64,000 nt of DNA from UBA12077 sp963665525. Lineage in GTDB: Bacteria; Bacteroidota; Bacteroidia; Bacteroidales; UBA12077. Positions within the stretch are counted from its first letter, which is position 1. Each line of letters begins with the position of its first letter. Under the pieces are notes generated by a model. The model ran no database searches, was not told the DNA's origin, and saw only the letters and a list, made by a program, of their open reading frames with translations. The position numbers and the translations under genes were made by a program. The DNA is taken from contig OY762280.1 of NCBI GenBank assembly GCA_963665525.1, forward strand, positions 2,666,001 through 2,730,000. The letters are read 5' to 3'. Positions 52,583 to 61,363 of this stretch are shown in pieces.

Positions 52583-53482
52583 ATGAAAGTTTTTAAGCTT
52601 TTTTTTCTTTTTATAATCATAACATTATTTTCTTGTTCCGAAGAAAATCTATCTGAAACAAATCCTTTCATATTACTAAAATCAGGCAATGAATATACTG
52701 CTAATGGAGCATATATTCCTGCTGGAGGACAAATGAAATTTGGAATCTCAGCTATTGGTGATGGAGCAACAATCACAAATTTAACAGTTAAAAGAATTAC
52801 TGATTCTGAAATTATTACTGAACTTGATAAAGGTATGTACATTAAAACCGGAGGTATAGATACTACCTTAACTTTTGTAAAAAGCTCAGCAGATCAGGAA
52901 GAATGGATATTCTTTATCATGAATGATCACCGAGATACTGCATCTGTTAGTACAATAGTATATAAAGGAGCAGGCAGTGCATATGGCGATATTGATTATT
53001 TCCCTTCGGTTACTATAGGTTATCAGAATAACACAAATTTACCTTACTATCTTGATCTACATTCTGGAAACACATACGATAACAATACTACAAATGGCAA
53101 TGAAGCAAATATCGACTTAGTAAGTTATTATTACCTGAACTCTGGTCAATCATCACCTACTATATCATGCCCTTCGTATGAAACAGCACGTTCGTACCAT
53201 ACTGCAATCAATAGCTGGTCTACCCAAAACTCAGTAATGTACGACTATGAAACCTGTGACTATGATTTAATCTCAGGTGAAGAATTTGATGCTGCCCAAA
53301 ACGATAGTTTACTGGTTAATGCTTATATCCCAAGCAGTACTAGCGGAACTTGTAAATTCTGTTACACCGGAAAGATTATTCCTTTTAAAACTGGTGATGG
53401 CAAATATGGAATACTTAAAGTAATAAGAGCCGATGAATTTGATACTGGTTCTATTGAACTAGCCATCAAAATCCAGAAATAA
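52583..53482 (+). CDS. Lipoprotein, Mo/W lipoprotein family, copy 3
   Basis: 299 residues. Signal with lipobox LFSC (Cys about 16). N-terminal half of Ig-like strands (NPFILLKSGNEYTANGAYIPAGG), then the shared domain: VTIGYQNNTN, IDLVSYYYLNSG, SCPSYETA, EFDAAQNDSLLV, KTGDGKYGILKVIRA, ELAIKIQK. It has extra cysteines (CPSY, CDYD, TCKFCYTG) not in its paralogues. 37 bp before the TonB receptor, so an operon. Confidence 0.72.
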   Translation: MKVFKLFFLFIIITLFSCSEENLSETNPFILLKSGNEYTANGAYIPAGGQMKFGISAIGDGATITNLTVKRITDSEIITELDKGMYIKTGGIDTTLTFVKSSADQEEWIFFIMNDHRDTASVSTIVYKGAGSAYGDIDYFPSVTIGYQNNTNLPYYLDLHSGNTYDNNTTNGNEANIDLVSYYYLNSGQSSPTISCPSYETARSYHTAINSWSTQNSVMYDYETCDYDLISGEEFDAAQNDSLLVNAYIPSSTSGTCKFCYTGKIIPFKTGDGKYGILKVIRADEFDTGSIELAIKIQK

Positions 53483-53519
53483 TTAAAGATAAAATCAATA
53501 AAGATAACCAAGATATAAA

Positions 53520-55835
53520 ATGAGAAAAATTGCCCTTACGATCGTTAGTTTACTATTCTGCTATAGCCTTTTTGCTCAAAGTAGCATCAAAGGAATTATA
53601 ACAAATAAAGAATCGAATGAAATTATTGCATTTGCCAATATCAGCCTAAATAATAAAACAGGAACAACAACCAACGATAAAGGATATTTTGAATTCACTC
53701 AACTTACTCCCGGATCATATAAAATCTCTGTTTCATTTGTTGGTTTTAGCACCTATACTCAAAATATTGAATTATTGGGAAATGAAACAAAAGAGTTAAG
53801 CATTGTACTTGAACCTTCAAACTTTTTGGTTGAAGATGTGGTAATTACGGCTACAAAAACTGAAAATTTCATCAATCAGATACCCACAAGAATAAATTTA
53901 ATATCTCCTCGTCAGATAGAAGCAATAGCGGCACAATCAACCGATGAACTTTTAATGAATGTTCCCGGGGTAAACATAAGCCGAAGTTTTGGTATTTTCT
54001 CGCACAGTTCAACAGTAACTATGCGTGGTTTAAATGGTGAAGAACAAGGCCGGGTATTAGTCATGATTGATGGTATCCCGACCAATAAATCGGATGGTGG
54101 CTCTGTTAACTGGAACTTATTAAATCCTGCCCAGATAGAACGTATCGAAGTTGTTAAAGGTCCCGGATCATCTCTTTATGGAGGTAATGCCATGGGAGGT
54201 GCTATTAACATTATCACTAAAAAACCAACAGAATCTTTTTCAGGAAAAGTAAGCGCCGACTATGGAACATATAATACTATGCGTGGACAAGTTTTATTGA
54301 GCGGACGCTTAAATGAAAATAGCGATCAGGGATTATATTATAATTTCAGCAGCTTTTATCGTCAGAGTGATGGTTATATCACACAATCGGAAGCTGACCA
54401 AATTGCCAATCCATATATTGTCGAGTCTGATTTACAGGAATGGGCTGCTAATGCTCAAGTAGGTTATGATATCAATAAAAACAATGGTTTTGAAATTAAT
54501 CTTTTATATTTCGATGATGATCGAGCAACAGGTGAAAAAGTTTATCAACTCGAAGGAAATAATCGTGAACACGATACATACCATATCCGTGCAAATTACT
54601 TCGGCGAAAAAAATAAGCTGAAATGGAATGTGAGCATGTATTACTTAAACGAAGATTACAAACGAATTAGCGAATGGATGAAAGATGATTATACCTTTTA
54701 TAAAGTACTTTCTGAACGTATCGATATGGGTGTACTATCTTCTGCATCGTACCAGATATCAAACATGATATTTACAGGAGGTATTGATTTTAAACAAGGA
54801 GCCGTTGATGCTAAGGATGAATATTATACCTCAACCGATATCGTATTTAATCGTGGTAAAATGAACACTTTTGGACTCTTTCTACAAGATGAAATTAGTT
54901 TATTAAACGACAAACTAAAAGTTATTGCCGGCTTACGATTCGATTATGCTAACTTTTTTGATGGAGGCTTTGAAATTGAAAATCCTACATCTGAAACGGA
55001 TTTCATGTTAGCCTACCACAACGAAAATCTTACTAAAGATAGATGGAATGCTTTAAGCCCAAAATTATCAGTTCAGTATAATTTTAGCCCTTCGCACAGA
55101 ATATATGCTAATTATGCCAAAGGATTCAGACCCGGGGTATTAGACGACATGTGTCGTTCTGGTAGAATTCGCGGTGGATTTAAAGTATCGGACCCTACCC
55201 TGCAACCAGAGTATATCAATAATTTTGAACTGGGGGCCGATTCTAGATTTAATAAATTACGTACATCAGTATCGGCATATTATTCCATAGGTGAAGACTT
55301 TATGTATTATGTTAATACCGGTGATTCCATCATGCTCAGTTATGGACCACGACCAATCATTAAAGCATCCAATATCTCAAAAGTTGAAATCTATGGTTTA
55401 GAATTGGAAGCTAACTACATGCTTACAAAAAATATCATTCTAAATGCAAACTATGCTTATGCTCACTCTCAGATAAAAGATTACGAGCCTCTAAGTACAA
55501 CCGTATATATTGATCTTACCAACAATTACCTGACTGATGTTCCAGCACACATTGTATCGGCATCGGCAAGTTGGAGGAATAAAATTGTAAACACAAGTAT
55601 TTCTGCCAAATATATGAGCGAAAGATGGGTAAACGATTTAAATGAATACGATGAAGTGGTAATGGACGATAAATATCCTTCGTTAACTTCTGTTGATTTA
55701 AAATTGTCGAAAGAAATCAAGTCGGTGTTTGTAAATTTAAGCATTCAAAACATTTTCGATGCCGAATTTTACAACACCAAAGGACAAGTTAATCCTGGCA
55801 GATTTATAAGCTTAGAATTAGGAACACATTTTTAA
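53520..55835 (+). CDS. TonB-dependent receptor, molybdate/tungstate locus copy 2
   Basis: 771 residues. Signal peptide about 1-19, regulatory domain (IKGIITNKESNEIIAFANI), plug (TKTENFINQIPTRIN, MRGLNGEEQGRVLVMIDG, RIEVVKGPGSSLYGGNAMGGAINIITKK), and barrel ending LELGTHF. Close in order and motifs to the receptor at 42825. Operon with the lipoproteins upstream and the sulfite-oxidase-fold lipoprotein 10 bp downstream. Confidence 0.88.
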   Translation: MRKIALTIVSLLFCYSLFAQSSIKGIITNKESNEIIAFANISLNNKTGTTTNDKGYFEFTQLTPGSYKISVSFVGFSTYTQNIELLGNETKELSIVLEPSNFLVEDVVITATKTENFINQIPTRINLISPRQIEAIAAQSTDELLMNVPGVNISRSFGIFSHSSTVTMRGLNGEEQGRVLVMIDGIPTNKSDGGSVNWNLLNPAQIERIEVVKGPGSSLYGGNAMGGAINIITKKPTESFSGKVSADYGTYNTMRGQVLLSGRLNENSDQGLYYNFSSFYRQSDGYITQSEADQIANPYIVESDLQEWAANAQVGYDINKNNGFEINLLYFDDDRATGEKVYQLEGNNREHDTYHIRANYFGEKNKLKWNVSMYYLNEDYKRISEWMKDDYTFYKVLSERIDMGVLSSASYQISNMIFTGGIDFKQGAVDAKDEYYTSTDIVFNRGKMNTFGLFLQDEISLLNDKLKVIAGLRFDYANFFDGGFEIENPTSETDFMLAYHNENLTKDRWNALSPKLSVQYNFSPSHRIYANYAKGFRPGVLDDMCRSGRIRGGFKVSDPTLQPEYINNFELGADSRFNKLRTSVSAYYSIGEDFMYYVNTGDSIMLSYGPRPIIKASNISKVEIYGLELEANYMLTKNIILNANYAYAHSQIKDYEPLSTTVYIDLTNNYLTDVPAHIVSASASWRNKIVNTSISAKYMSERWVNDLNEYDEVVMDDKYPSLTSVDLKLSKEIKSVFVNLSIQNIFDAEFYNTKGQVNPGRFISLELGTHF

Positions 55836-55845
55836 AATATTAATC

Positions 55846-56901
55846 ATGAGAAAAATTTTAATCATAGCACTTGCAATTATTAGCATTACATCATGTAATA
55901 CAAATAATTGCAAAAAAAACATTGAAAATATTCCATCGGCAGACACAACGAATGCTAGTAATGATTTTTACGATAATGCAGAAGTTTACAATCTAAATTC
56001 GTTAAATAACATTCAAATTGATGGTGAAATTGAAAACCCTGGCACTATTCAGTTTGCTGATTTTCCTTTACAGGATGTAATAGTAAAAGAAACTCTTATT
56101 GCAGAAAATGACGAAGAGTTTACGGGTGCTTTTAGATATTATGGATATTCTTTGTACGATATTCTGAATTATGCAAAAATCAACAAAAAAAACAATAATG
56201 AATTTAAGCCTATTGTTGATTTATATGTAGAAATCGAAAATCACAAAGGAGAAAAAGTGAACGTTAGTTGGGGCGAAATCTATTTCCCAAATCACTTAAA
56301 AGAAATAATTATTGCAACTAAAGTTATGCGTATAACACCATATAAAACCAATGAATTATGGGATTTACCTACCGAAAGCAAATTAATTATTCCTTCGGAT
56401 TTGTTTACAGAACGAAATATTTCAAACCCAACAAAGATTACAGTTAAATCATTCGATAAATCCTTCGAAACTATCAAAGGTTTAAAACCATTATATTCTC
56501 CTAAGATTGATATCTATGCCAACGATAAACTTATTGAAACATTAACTAGTAATCCTAAAGATTTACAAAACGAAACATTTCATACAATCTTTTATGGTCG
56601 CGGACGTGGATTGCATTCGACTAAACCATTTACAGGAGTTTTGCTAAAAGAATTACTAGCTAAACATGTAAATTTAAATCAAGAAAACATACAAGAAGGA
56701 TTGGTAACTATTGTTGCAAAAGATGGATATCGTGTAGTGTATACATTTAGTGAAATTATGAACCGTAACGATCAATCGGAAGTACTTTTAACGTGTAATC
56801 CTGAATTAAAGGACAAAGGTATTTTCAGAATAATTCCAACTTGCGATTTTTTCTCTGATCGTGCCATTAAAGGTATCGATAGAATTTATATTACATATTA
56901 A
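55846..56901 (+). CDS. Lipoprotein with two sulfite-oxidase-fold (molybdopterin-binding-like) domains
   Basis: 351 residues. Lipobox ITSC (Cys about 17). Domain 1 about 45-195: IDGEIENPGTIQFADF, YYGYSLYDILNYA, VSWGEIYFPN, SKLIIPSDLFTERNISNPTKITV. Domain 2 about 205-351: PFTGVLLKELLAKHV, IVAKDGYRVVYTFSEIMNRND, FRIIPTCDFFSDRAIKGIDRI. Both resemble the oxidoreductase molybdopterin-binding fold, but the Cys that ligates Mo in sulfite oxidase is not seen in either. Probably a periplasmic binding or delivery protein rather than an enzyme (inference). Confidence 0.68.
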   Translation: MRKILIIALAIISITSCNTNNCKKNIENIPSADTTNASNDFYDNAEVYNLNSLNNIQIDGEIENPGTIQFADFPLQDVIVKETLIAENDEEFTGAFRYYGYSLYDILNYAKINKKNNNEFKPIVDLYVEIENHKGEKVNVSWGEIYFPNHLKEIIIATKVMRITPYKTNELWDLPTESKLIIPSDLFTERNISNPTKITVKSFDKSFETIKGLKPLYSPKIDIYANDKLIETLTSNPKDLQNETFHTIFYGRGRGLHSTKPFTGVLLKELLAKHVNLNQENIQEGLVTIVAKDGYRVVYTFSEIMNRNDQSEVLLTCNPELKDKGIFRIIPTCDFFSDRAIKGIDRIYITY

Positions 56902-56912
56902 TAAAATTTAAA

Positions 56913-56980
56913 GAGTGTCATACTGAGTTTACCGAAGTATGATACTCTACATTTACACACACTTCGAAAAGCTTCGTGTA
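56913..56980. repeat. Interspersed paired hairpin, family B, copy 4
   Basis: GAGTgTCATACT/AGTATGAtACTC around GAGTTTACCGA; the second unit (ACAC/GTGT around a TTCGAAAAGCTTC-like loop) is degenerate. Confidence 0.75.
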
Positions 56981-57036
56981 AAATATTGGTCATCTATCCG
57001 ATATAAAATTCAGTTTATTCATTTTTCTTTTTTACT

Positions 57037-57060
57037 TGATATGTTTACTTTTACATATCC
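57037..57060. promoter_or_regulatory. ModE-type operator D upstream of wtpA
   Basis: TGATATG-N10-CATATCC. The spacer holds TACTTTTA (57046-57053), a 7-of-8 match to the TAnnTTTG -7 box in the same place as in operator B. The first ATG is only 7 bp further. Confidence 0.75.
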
Positions 57061-57066
57061 GAATAA

Positions 57067-58038
57067 ATGATGCTTATGAAACGTTTCCCATATTTTTATC
57101 TTATCGTCTTTTCTTTTATTATCCTTACCGGATGTAATCTAAAAACACAAGAGAACAATCGATTAATCATTTTTCATGCTGGCAGCCTTTCTGTTCCTTT
57201 TAAACAGATGAAAGATGAATTTATAAAAGCAAATCCGGAAGTGGAAATTCTACTTGAGGCCGCTGGAAGTGTAAAGTGTGCCCGAAAAATAACGGATTTA
57301 GACAAAGATTGTGATATTATGGCTTCTGCAGATTATTCTATCATTGATGAAATGCTAATTCCTGATTATACCAGATGGAATATCCAGTTTGCCAGTAATG
57401 AAATGGCAATTGTGTATCATCAACAATCAAATTATGCAAGCCTTATAAATAGTAATAACTGGCATGAAATTTTATTAAAAGATGATGTAATTTTTGGCCG
57501 CTCCGATCCAAATTCGGATCCTTGTGGTTACAGAGCTATTCTGACAACACAATTAGCAGAAGATTACTATAATTATCCCATGCTTGCCGAGAAAATCAAA
57601 TCTAAAAATCAAGAATATATTCGCCCTAAGGAAGTGGATCTATTAGCCCTGCTTGAATCAAATACGATTGATTATATATTCTTATACCGTTCGGTTGCAG
57701 AACAACACGGCTTAAATTATGTTATTCTTCCCGATTCAATCAATTTGAAGAATCCTGATCTTCAATCACACTATCAAAGTGCAAGTACAGAAATTATAGG
57801 TAAAGAACCAGGAACTAAAATAACCAAAAAGGGACAGGCGATGGTTTATGGAATAACCATTATGGATAATGCTCCCAACAAAGAACTGGCCACCAGGTTT
57901 TTACAATTTGTTTTATCGGAACAAGGAGGTGTTAAAATTATGGAAGAAAACGGACAACCTTCTATGATACCTTCTTATTCTAAAAGTTATCAATACATCC
58001 CGAATGAATTAAAAAAGTTTGCAAAATCAAACAAATAA
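57067..58038 (+). CDS. wtpA: Tungstate/molybdate ABC transporter substrate-binding protein WtpA
   Basis: 323 residues. Lipobox LTGC (about 21). IIFHAGSLSVPFKQMKDEF is the WtpA signature; EAAGSVKCARKI, FGRSDPNSDPCGYRA and DYIFLYRSVAEQH continue it. WtpA proteins bind tungstate and molybdate in the periplasm; which one is preferred cannot be read here. Tandem starts (57067, 57070, 57076); the last begins MKRFPYF, the natural signal peptide, and fits a short leader. Followed by wtpB with no gap. Confidence 0.9.
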   Translation: MMLMKRFPYFYLIVFSFIILTGCNLKTQENNRLIIFHAGSLSVPFKQMKDEFIKANPEVEILLEAAGSVKCARKITDLDKDCDIMASADYSIIDEMLIPDYTRWNIQFASNEMAIVYHQQSNYASLINSNNWHEILLKDDVIFGRSDPNSDPCGYRAILTTQLAEDYYNYPMLAEKIKSKNQEYIRPKEVDLLALLESNTIDYIFLYRSVAEQHGLNYVILPDSINLKNPDLQSHYQSASTEIIGKEPGTKITKKGQAMVYGITIMDNAPNKELATRFLQFVLSEQGGVKIMEENGQPSMIPSYSKSYQYIPNELKKFAKSNK

Positions 58039-58824
58039 ATGAATAACCAAAGTACACCATTGATATTTATATTTCTGGGAGGATTCATCTTGCTTTTTGT
58101 AATAGCGCCTCTGGCTGGTATGTTCTTTGCAACATCTCCTGTTGAGATATTTGAAACCAGCAAAGATAAAGAAGTATTAGATAGCATATGGTTAACATTA
58201 CGTGTTTCATTTTTAGCAACTATGTTTTTTTCTTTGGGAGCTATTCCTTTGGCTTATTATCTGGCCAGAACTAAATTTAAATTAAAAAAACTGATCAATG
58301 GAATTGTTGATTTGCCAATTGTAATCCCTCATTCAGCAGCAGGAATTGCAATTTTAGGATTTATTTCGCGCGATTCTATTCTTGGGAAAGCCGCATCCTC
58401 GGTAGGATTAAACTTTGTGGGTCATCCGATAGGCATTGCTATTGCAATGGCATTTGTGAGCATTCCCTTTTTAATTAATGCTGCTCGCGATGGATTTAAC
58501 AATGTGCCCGTAAAACTGGAAAAAACAGCGCTCAATTTAGGTGCATCTCCTTTAAGAGTATTTTTTACCATATCCCTGCCTTTAGCATGGAAAAATATTT
58601 TATCTGGATTAATCATGATGTTTGCCCGTGGATTAAGTGAATTTGGTGCTGTAGTCATTGTTGCTTATCATCCTATGATTACTCCTGTAATGATTTACGA
58701 ACGATTCGGTGCTTTTGGATTAAAATATGCACGACCGGTTTCTGTTGTATTTATACTCATTTGCCTGGTGTTCTTCATATTGCTAAGAATGTTATCAAAG
58801 GAAAAAGAAACAAACAATGCTTAA
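58039..58824 (+). CDS. wtpB: Tungstate/molybdate ABC transporter permease WtpB
   Basis: 261 residues, six hydrophobic helices. Binding-protein-dependent transport family with the EAA loop NVPVKLEKTALNLGASPLRVFFTISLPLA (about 158-185). Starts on the base after the wtpA stop, and overlaps wtpC by 8 bp. Confidence 0.88.
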   Translation: MNNQSTPLIFIFLGGFILLFVIAPLAGMFFATSPVEIFETSKDKEVLDSIWLTLRVSFLATMFFSLGAIPLAYYLARTKFKLKKLINGIVDLPIVIPHSAAGIAILGFISRDSILGKAASSVGLNFVGHPIGIAIAMAFVSIPFLINAARDGFNNVPVKLEKTALNLGASPLRVFFTISLPLAWKNILSGLIMMFARGLSEFGAVVIVAYHPMITPVMIYERFGAFGLKYARPVSVVFILICLVFFILLRMLSKEKETNNA

Positions 58825-59857
58825 ACTAAAAGGCATATCCATTACTTTAGGAGATTTTCAATTAAAGAATATTAATCTTGAATTAGAAAAAGGTGATTAC
58901 TATGTGCTTCTGGGAAAGTCAGGAGTTGGAAAAACAGTACTGCTCGAAATTATTGCAGGCCTTATAAAACCAGATAGAGGACAAGTTATACTAAATAACG
59001 AAGACATTACCAAACATAAAATTCAGGATCGAAAAGTTGGTATTGTTTTCCAGGATTATTCTGTTTTTCCACATTTAACAGTAAAACAAAATATTGCCTA
59101 TTCACTTAAAAAGCAAAAAATCAGTTATCAGAAAAAAGAGATGCTCATTAATGAATACGCAGAATTGGCTAGTATCAGACATTTATTAAACCGTTCGACT
59201 CAAAACCTCTCGGGAGGTGAATTACAGCGCGTTGCTTTAGCCCGGATGCTGGTATCAAAACCAGAATGCATCTTACTAGACGAACCTTTAGCATCGCTGG
59301 ATGTTCAGCTAAAAGGAGGATTGCGTAATTTACTTCGACAGATTAATCAGAGTGGAGTTACCATTTTACATGTTACTCATGATTACGAAGAAGCGATAGC
59401 ACTTTCAAATAAAGTAGCTGTAATTCATGAAGGTGAAATAATTCAAAAAGGATTTACAAAGGAAGTATTTACTAAACCTGCCAATAAATTTGTTGCAAAC
59501 TTTACCGGAATTAAGAATTTCTTTATTGCAGAATTTAATCCAGGCAATATAGCAAAAATCAATGGATCAATTGAACTTAGGGTATCAAACCAAAATCAGC
59601 TTAAAAATGGGAAAATTATCATTGGAGGTGAAGAGATTATTCTTTCCAATCATAGAATTGATTCCAGTGCTACAAATAACTTTAAAGGGAAAGTGAAACA
59701 AGTAATCCCATACTTAGCTAATATAGAAGTTATTGTAAATATTGGGATAGAACTATCTGTGATTATATCTGAAGAGTCGTTACATGCACTAAAAATAGAC
59801 AGTGATTCAATAGTATGGGTGTCGTTTAAATCTACTGCTATTAAAATTATTCCTTAG
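58817..59857 (+). CDS. wtpC: Tungstate/molybdate ABC transporter ATP-binding protein WtpC
   Basis: 346 residues. Walker A GKSGVGKT (about 33), Q-loop FQDYSVFPHLT, signature LSGGELQRVALARML (about 133), Walker B CILLDEPLASLD, His switch HVTHDYEEA. The C-terminal ~110 residues form a TOBE/molbindin-type domain. Energises uptake through WtpB. Confidence 0.9.
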   Translation: MLKLKGISITLGDFQLKNINLELEKGDYYVLLGKSGVGKTVLLEIIAGLIKPDRGQVILNNEDITKHKIQDRKVGIVFQDYSVFPHLTVKQNIAYSLKKQKISYQKKEMLINEYAELASIRHLLNRSTQNLSGGELQRVALARMLVSKPECILLDEPLASLDVQLKGGLRNLLRQINQSGVTILHVTHDYEEAIALSNKVAVIHEGEIIQKGFTKEVFTKPANKFVANFTGIKNFFIAEFNPGNIAKINGSIELRVSNQNQLKNGKIIIGGEEIILSNHRIDSSATNNFKGKVKQVIPYLANIEVIVNIGIELSVIISEESLHALKIDSDSIVWVSFKSTAIKIIP

Positions 59858-59936
59858 TTTCTTTTTAGACTTGCAAACTACCTGATCAAAAGCTTGAATT
59901 TCGATCGTATAATTTTCCCGGTTTTTAAAAGATGAT

Positions 59937-59944
59937 TACCTTTG
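59937..59944 (+). promoter_or_regulatory. -7 promoter box of the DUF1456 gene
   Basis: TACCTTTG, a perfect TAnnTTTG match, 23 bp upstream of the ATG at 59967. Confidence 0.5.
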
Positions 59945-59966
59945 AGCTAGATTTATTTAAAAGTTT

Positions 59967-60431
59967 ATGGATAATAATGATATACTTCGCCGCATTCGAT
60001 ATGCCTTTAATTTAAGCGATGATAAAATGATGATGCTTTTTAAGCATGCTGACTACGAAGCTTCAAGAGCTCAGATTAGTGATTGGTTAAAAAAAGATGA
60101 TGATCCTGCATTTAAAAATATATTGGATTATCAACTGGCAACTTTTTTAAACGGATTTATCATTCATAAACGTGGTAAAAAGGAAGGTCCACAGCCCGAA
60201 CCTGAAAAAAAATTAAACAATAATATTATCTTCAGGAAACTTAAAATTGCACTAAACTATCGCGATGAAGATATTCTTGAAATATTTAAACTGGTTGATC
60301 TTCGCATCAGCAAACATGAATTGAGTGCTTTTTTCCGAAAACCAGGACAAAATCAATACAGGCCGTGTAAAGACCAATTCTTAAGAAACTTTTTGTTTGG
60401 ATTACAAAAAAAATACCACATATCAAAATAA
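59967..60431 (+). CDS. DUF1456 (YehS-type) protein
   Basis: 154 residues with two similar helical halves: NDILRRIRYAFNLSDDKMMMLF and NNIIFRKLKIALNYRDEDILEIF, each followed by an S..(E/Q)(L/I)S(A/D)(F/W) segment. This duplicated plan is DUF1456. Function unknown; cytoplasmic. Confidence 0.85.
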   Translation: MDNNDILRRIRYAFNLSDDKMMMLFKHADYEASRAQISDWLKKDDDPAFKNILDYQLATFLNGFIIHKRGKKEGPQPEPEKKLNNNIIFRKLKIALNYRDEDILEIFKLVDLRISKHELSAFFRKPGQNQYRPCKDQFLRNFLFGLQKKYHISK

Positions 60432-60623
60432 CATACTCAGGATAAATAAGGATAAGGATTGAAAAAAAATTCATCAGCTTCCGATTCTCATATTCTACCG
60501 ACATTTAAATTTTGTGTTCTTGATGAATATAATTATCTTTAAACACCTACCTTAAGAACATACATATTTGAAAATGAGAGAAGTATCATTTAATAACTCA
60601 TATGTATCATAAAACCTAAAAGT

Positions 60624-61301
60624 ATGGACAAAAAAAAGGACACTAAGAATGCCAAGGATTATATTATATCGTATAATACCTTGCGTCGCTCTGTTGGTAT
60701 TCTGGGCATCGCCCTGCCTTTAATTATGGTAGTTGGCTCTATTGCCCTCGATAACGAGAATCAAATTTTAAACTCAATTAGTAGCTATGCACACTTGCGA
60801 ATAGGTAATGGTTTTGTAGGAATATTATGTGCTGTATCATTGTTTATGTTCTCTTATCTGGGTTACGATTATAAAGACAACATAGCAGGTCACCTGGCTG
60901 GGATTTTTGCACTTGGTATTGCATTCTTCCCAAACAATACCTGCGATCCCTCAACTATAATTAACAAATTACATTTAATATCAGCCAGCTTATTCTTTTT
61001 AACCCTTATTTATTTTTCATTACGTTTATTTCCTAAATCAGATAAGGATAAAAAAGACTGGGGAAAACCAAAGAAAAATCGCAACAAGGTTTATTATACT
61101 TGTGGGTTTACTATGCTAGGAGCATTATTAAGCGTTGCAGTTATAATGATATGGTTTAAAAATGTTCTATGGCTTATGGATCTTGATCCTGTATTTTGGT
61201 TCGAAACCATTATGCTAGTTGCTTTCGGTATATCATGGATCACCAAAGGACAAATGATATTTAAAGATCTTGAAGATGATCTAAAAGAAGAAACGATATA
61301 A
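60624..61301 (+). CDS. DUF998-like membrane protein
   Basis: 225 residues, about six to seven transmembrane helices, N- and C-termini charged. SISSYAHLRIGNGFVGILCAVSLFMF and LAGIFALGIAFFP resemble DUF998/Frag1-type proteins. Function unknown. Confidence 0.6.
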   Translation: MDKKKDTKNAKDYIISYNTLRRSVGILGIALPLIMVVGSIALDNENQILNSISSYAHLRIGNGFVGILCAVSLFMFSYLGYDYKDNIAGHLAGIFALGIAFFPNNTCDPSTIINKLHLISASLFFLTLIYFSLRLFPKSDKDKKDWGKPKKNRNKVYYTCGFTMLGALLSVAVIMIWFKNVLWLMDLDPVFWFETIMLVAFGISWITKGQMIFKDLEDDLKEETI

Positions 61302-61323
61302 AGTTTTAAAATCATATTATAAC

Positions 61324-61357
61324 AAAAAGCCTGCTAGTTGATAACAGCAGGCTTTTT
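61324..61357. terminator. Bidirectional terminator
   Basis: AAAAGCCTGCT/AGCAGGCTTTT with a 10-nt loop, between the DUF998-like gene (plus) and the permease gene (minus). Confidence 0.85.
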
Positions 61358-61363
61358 TATATT

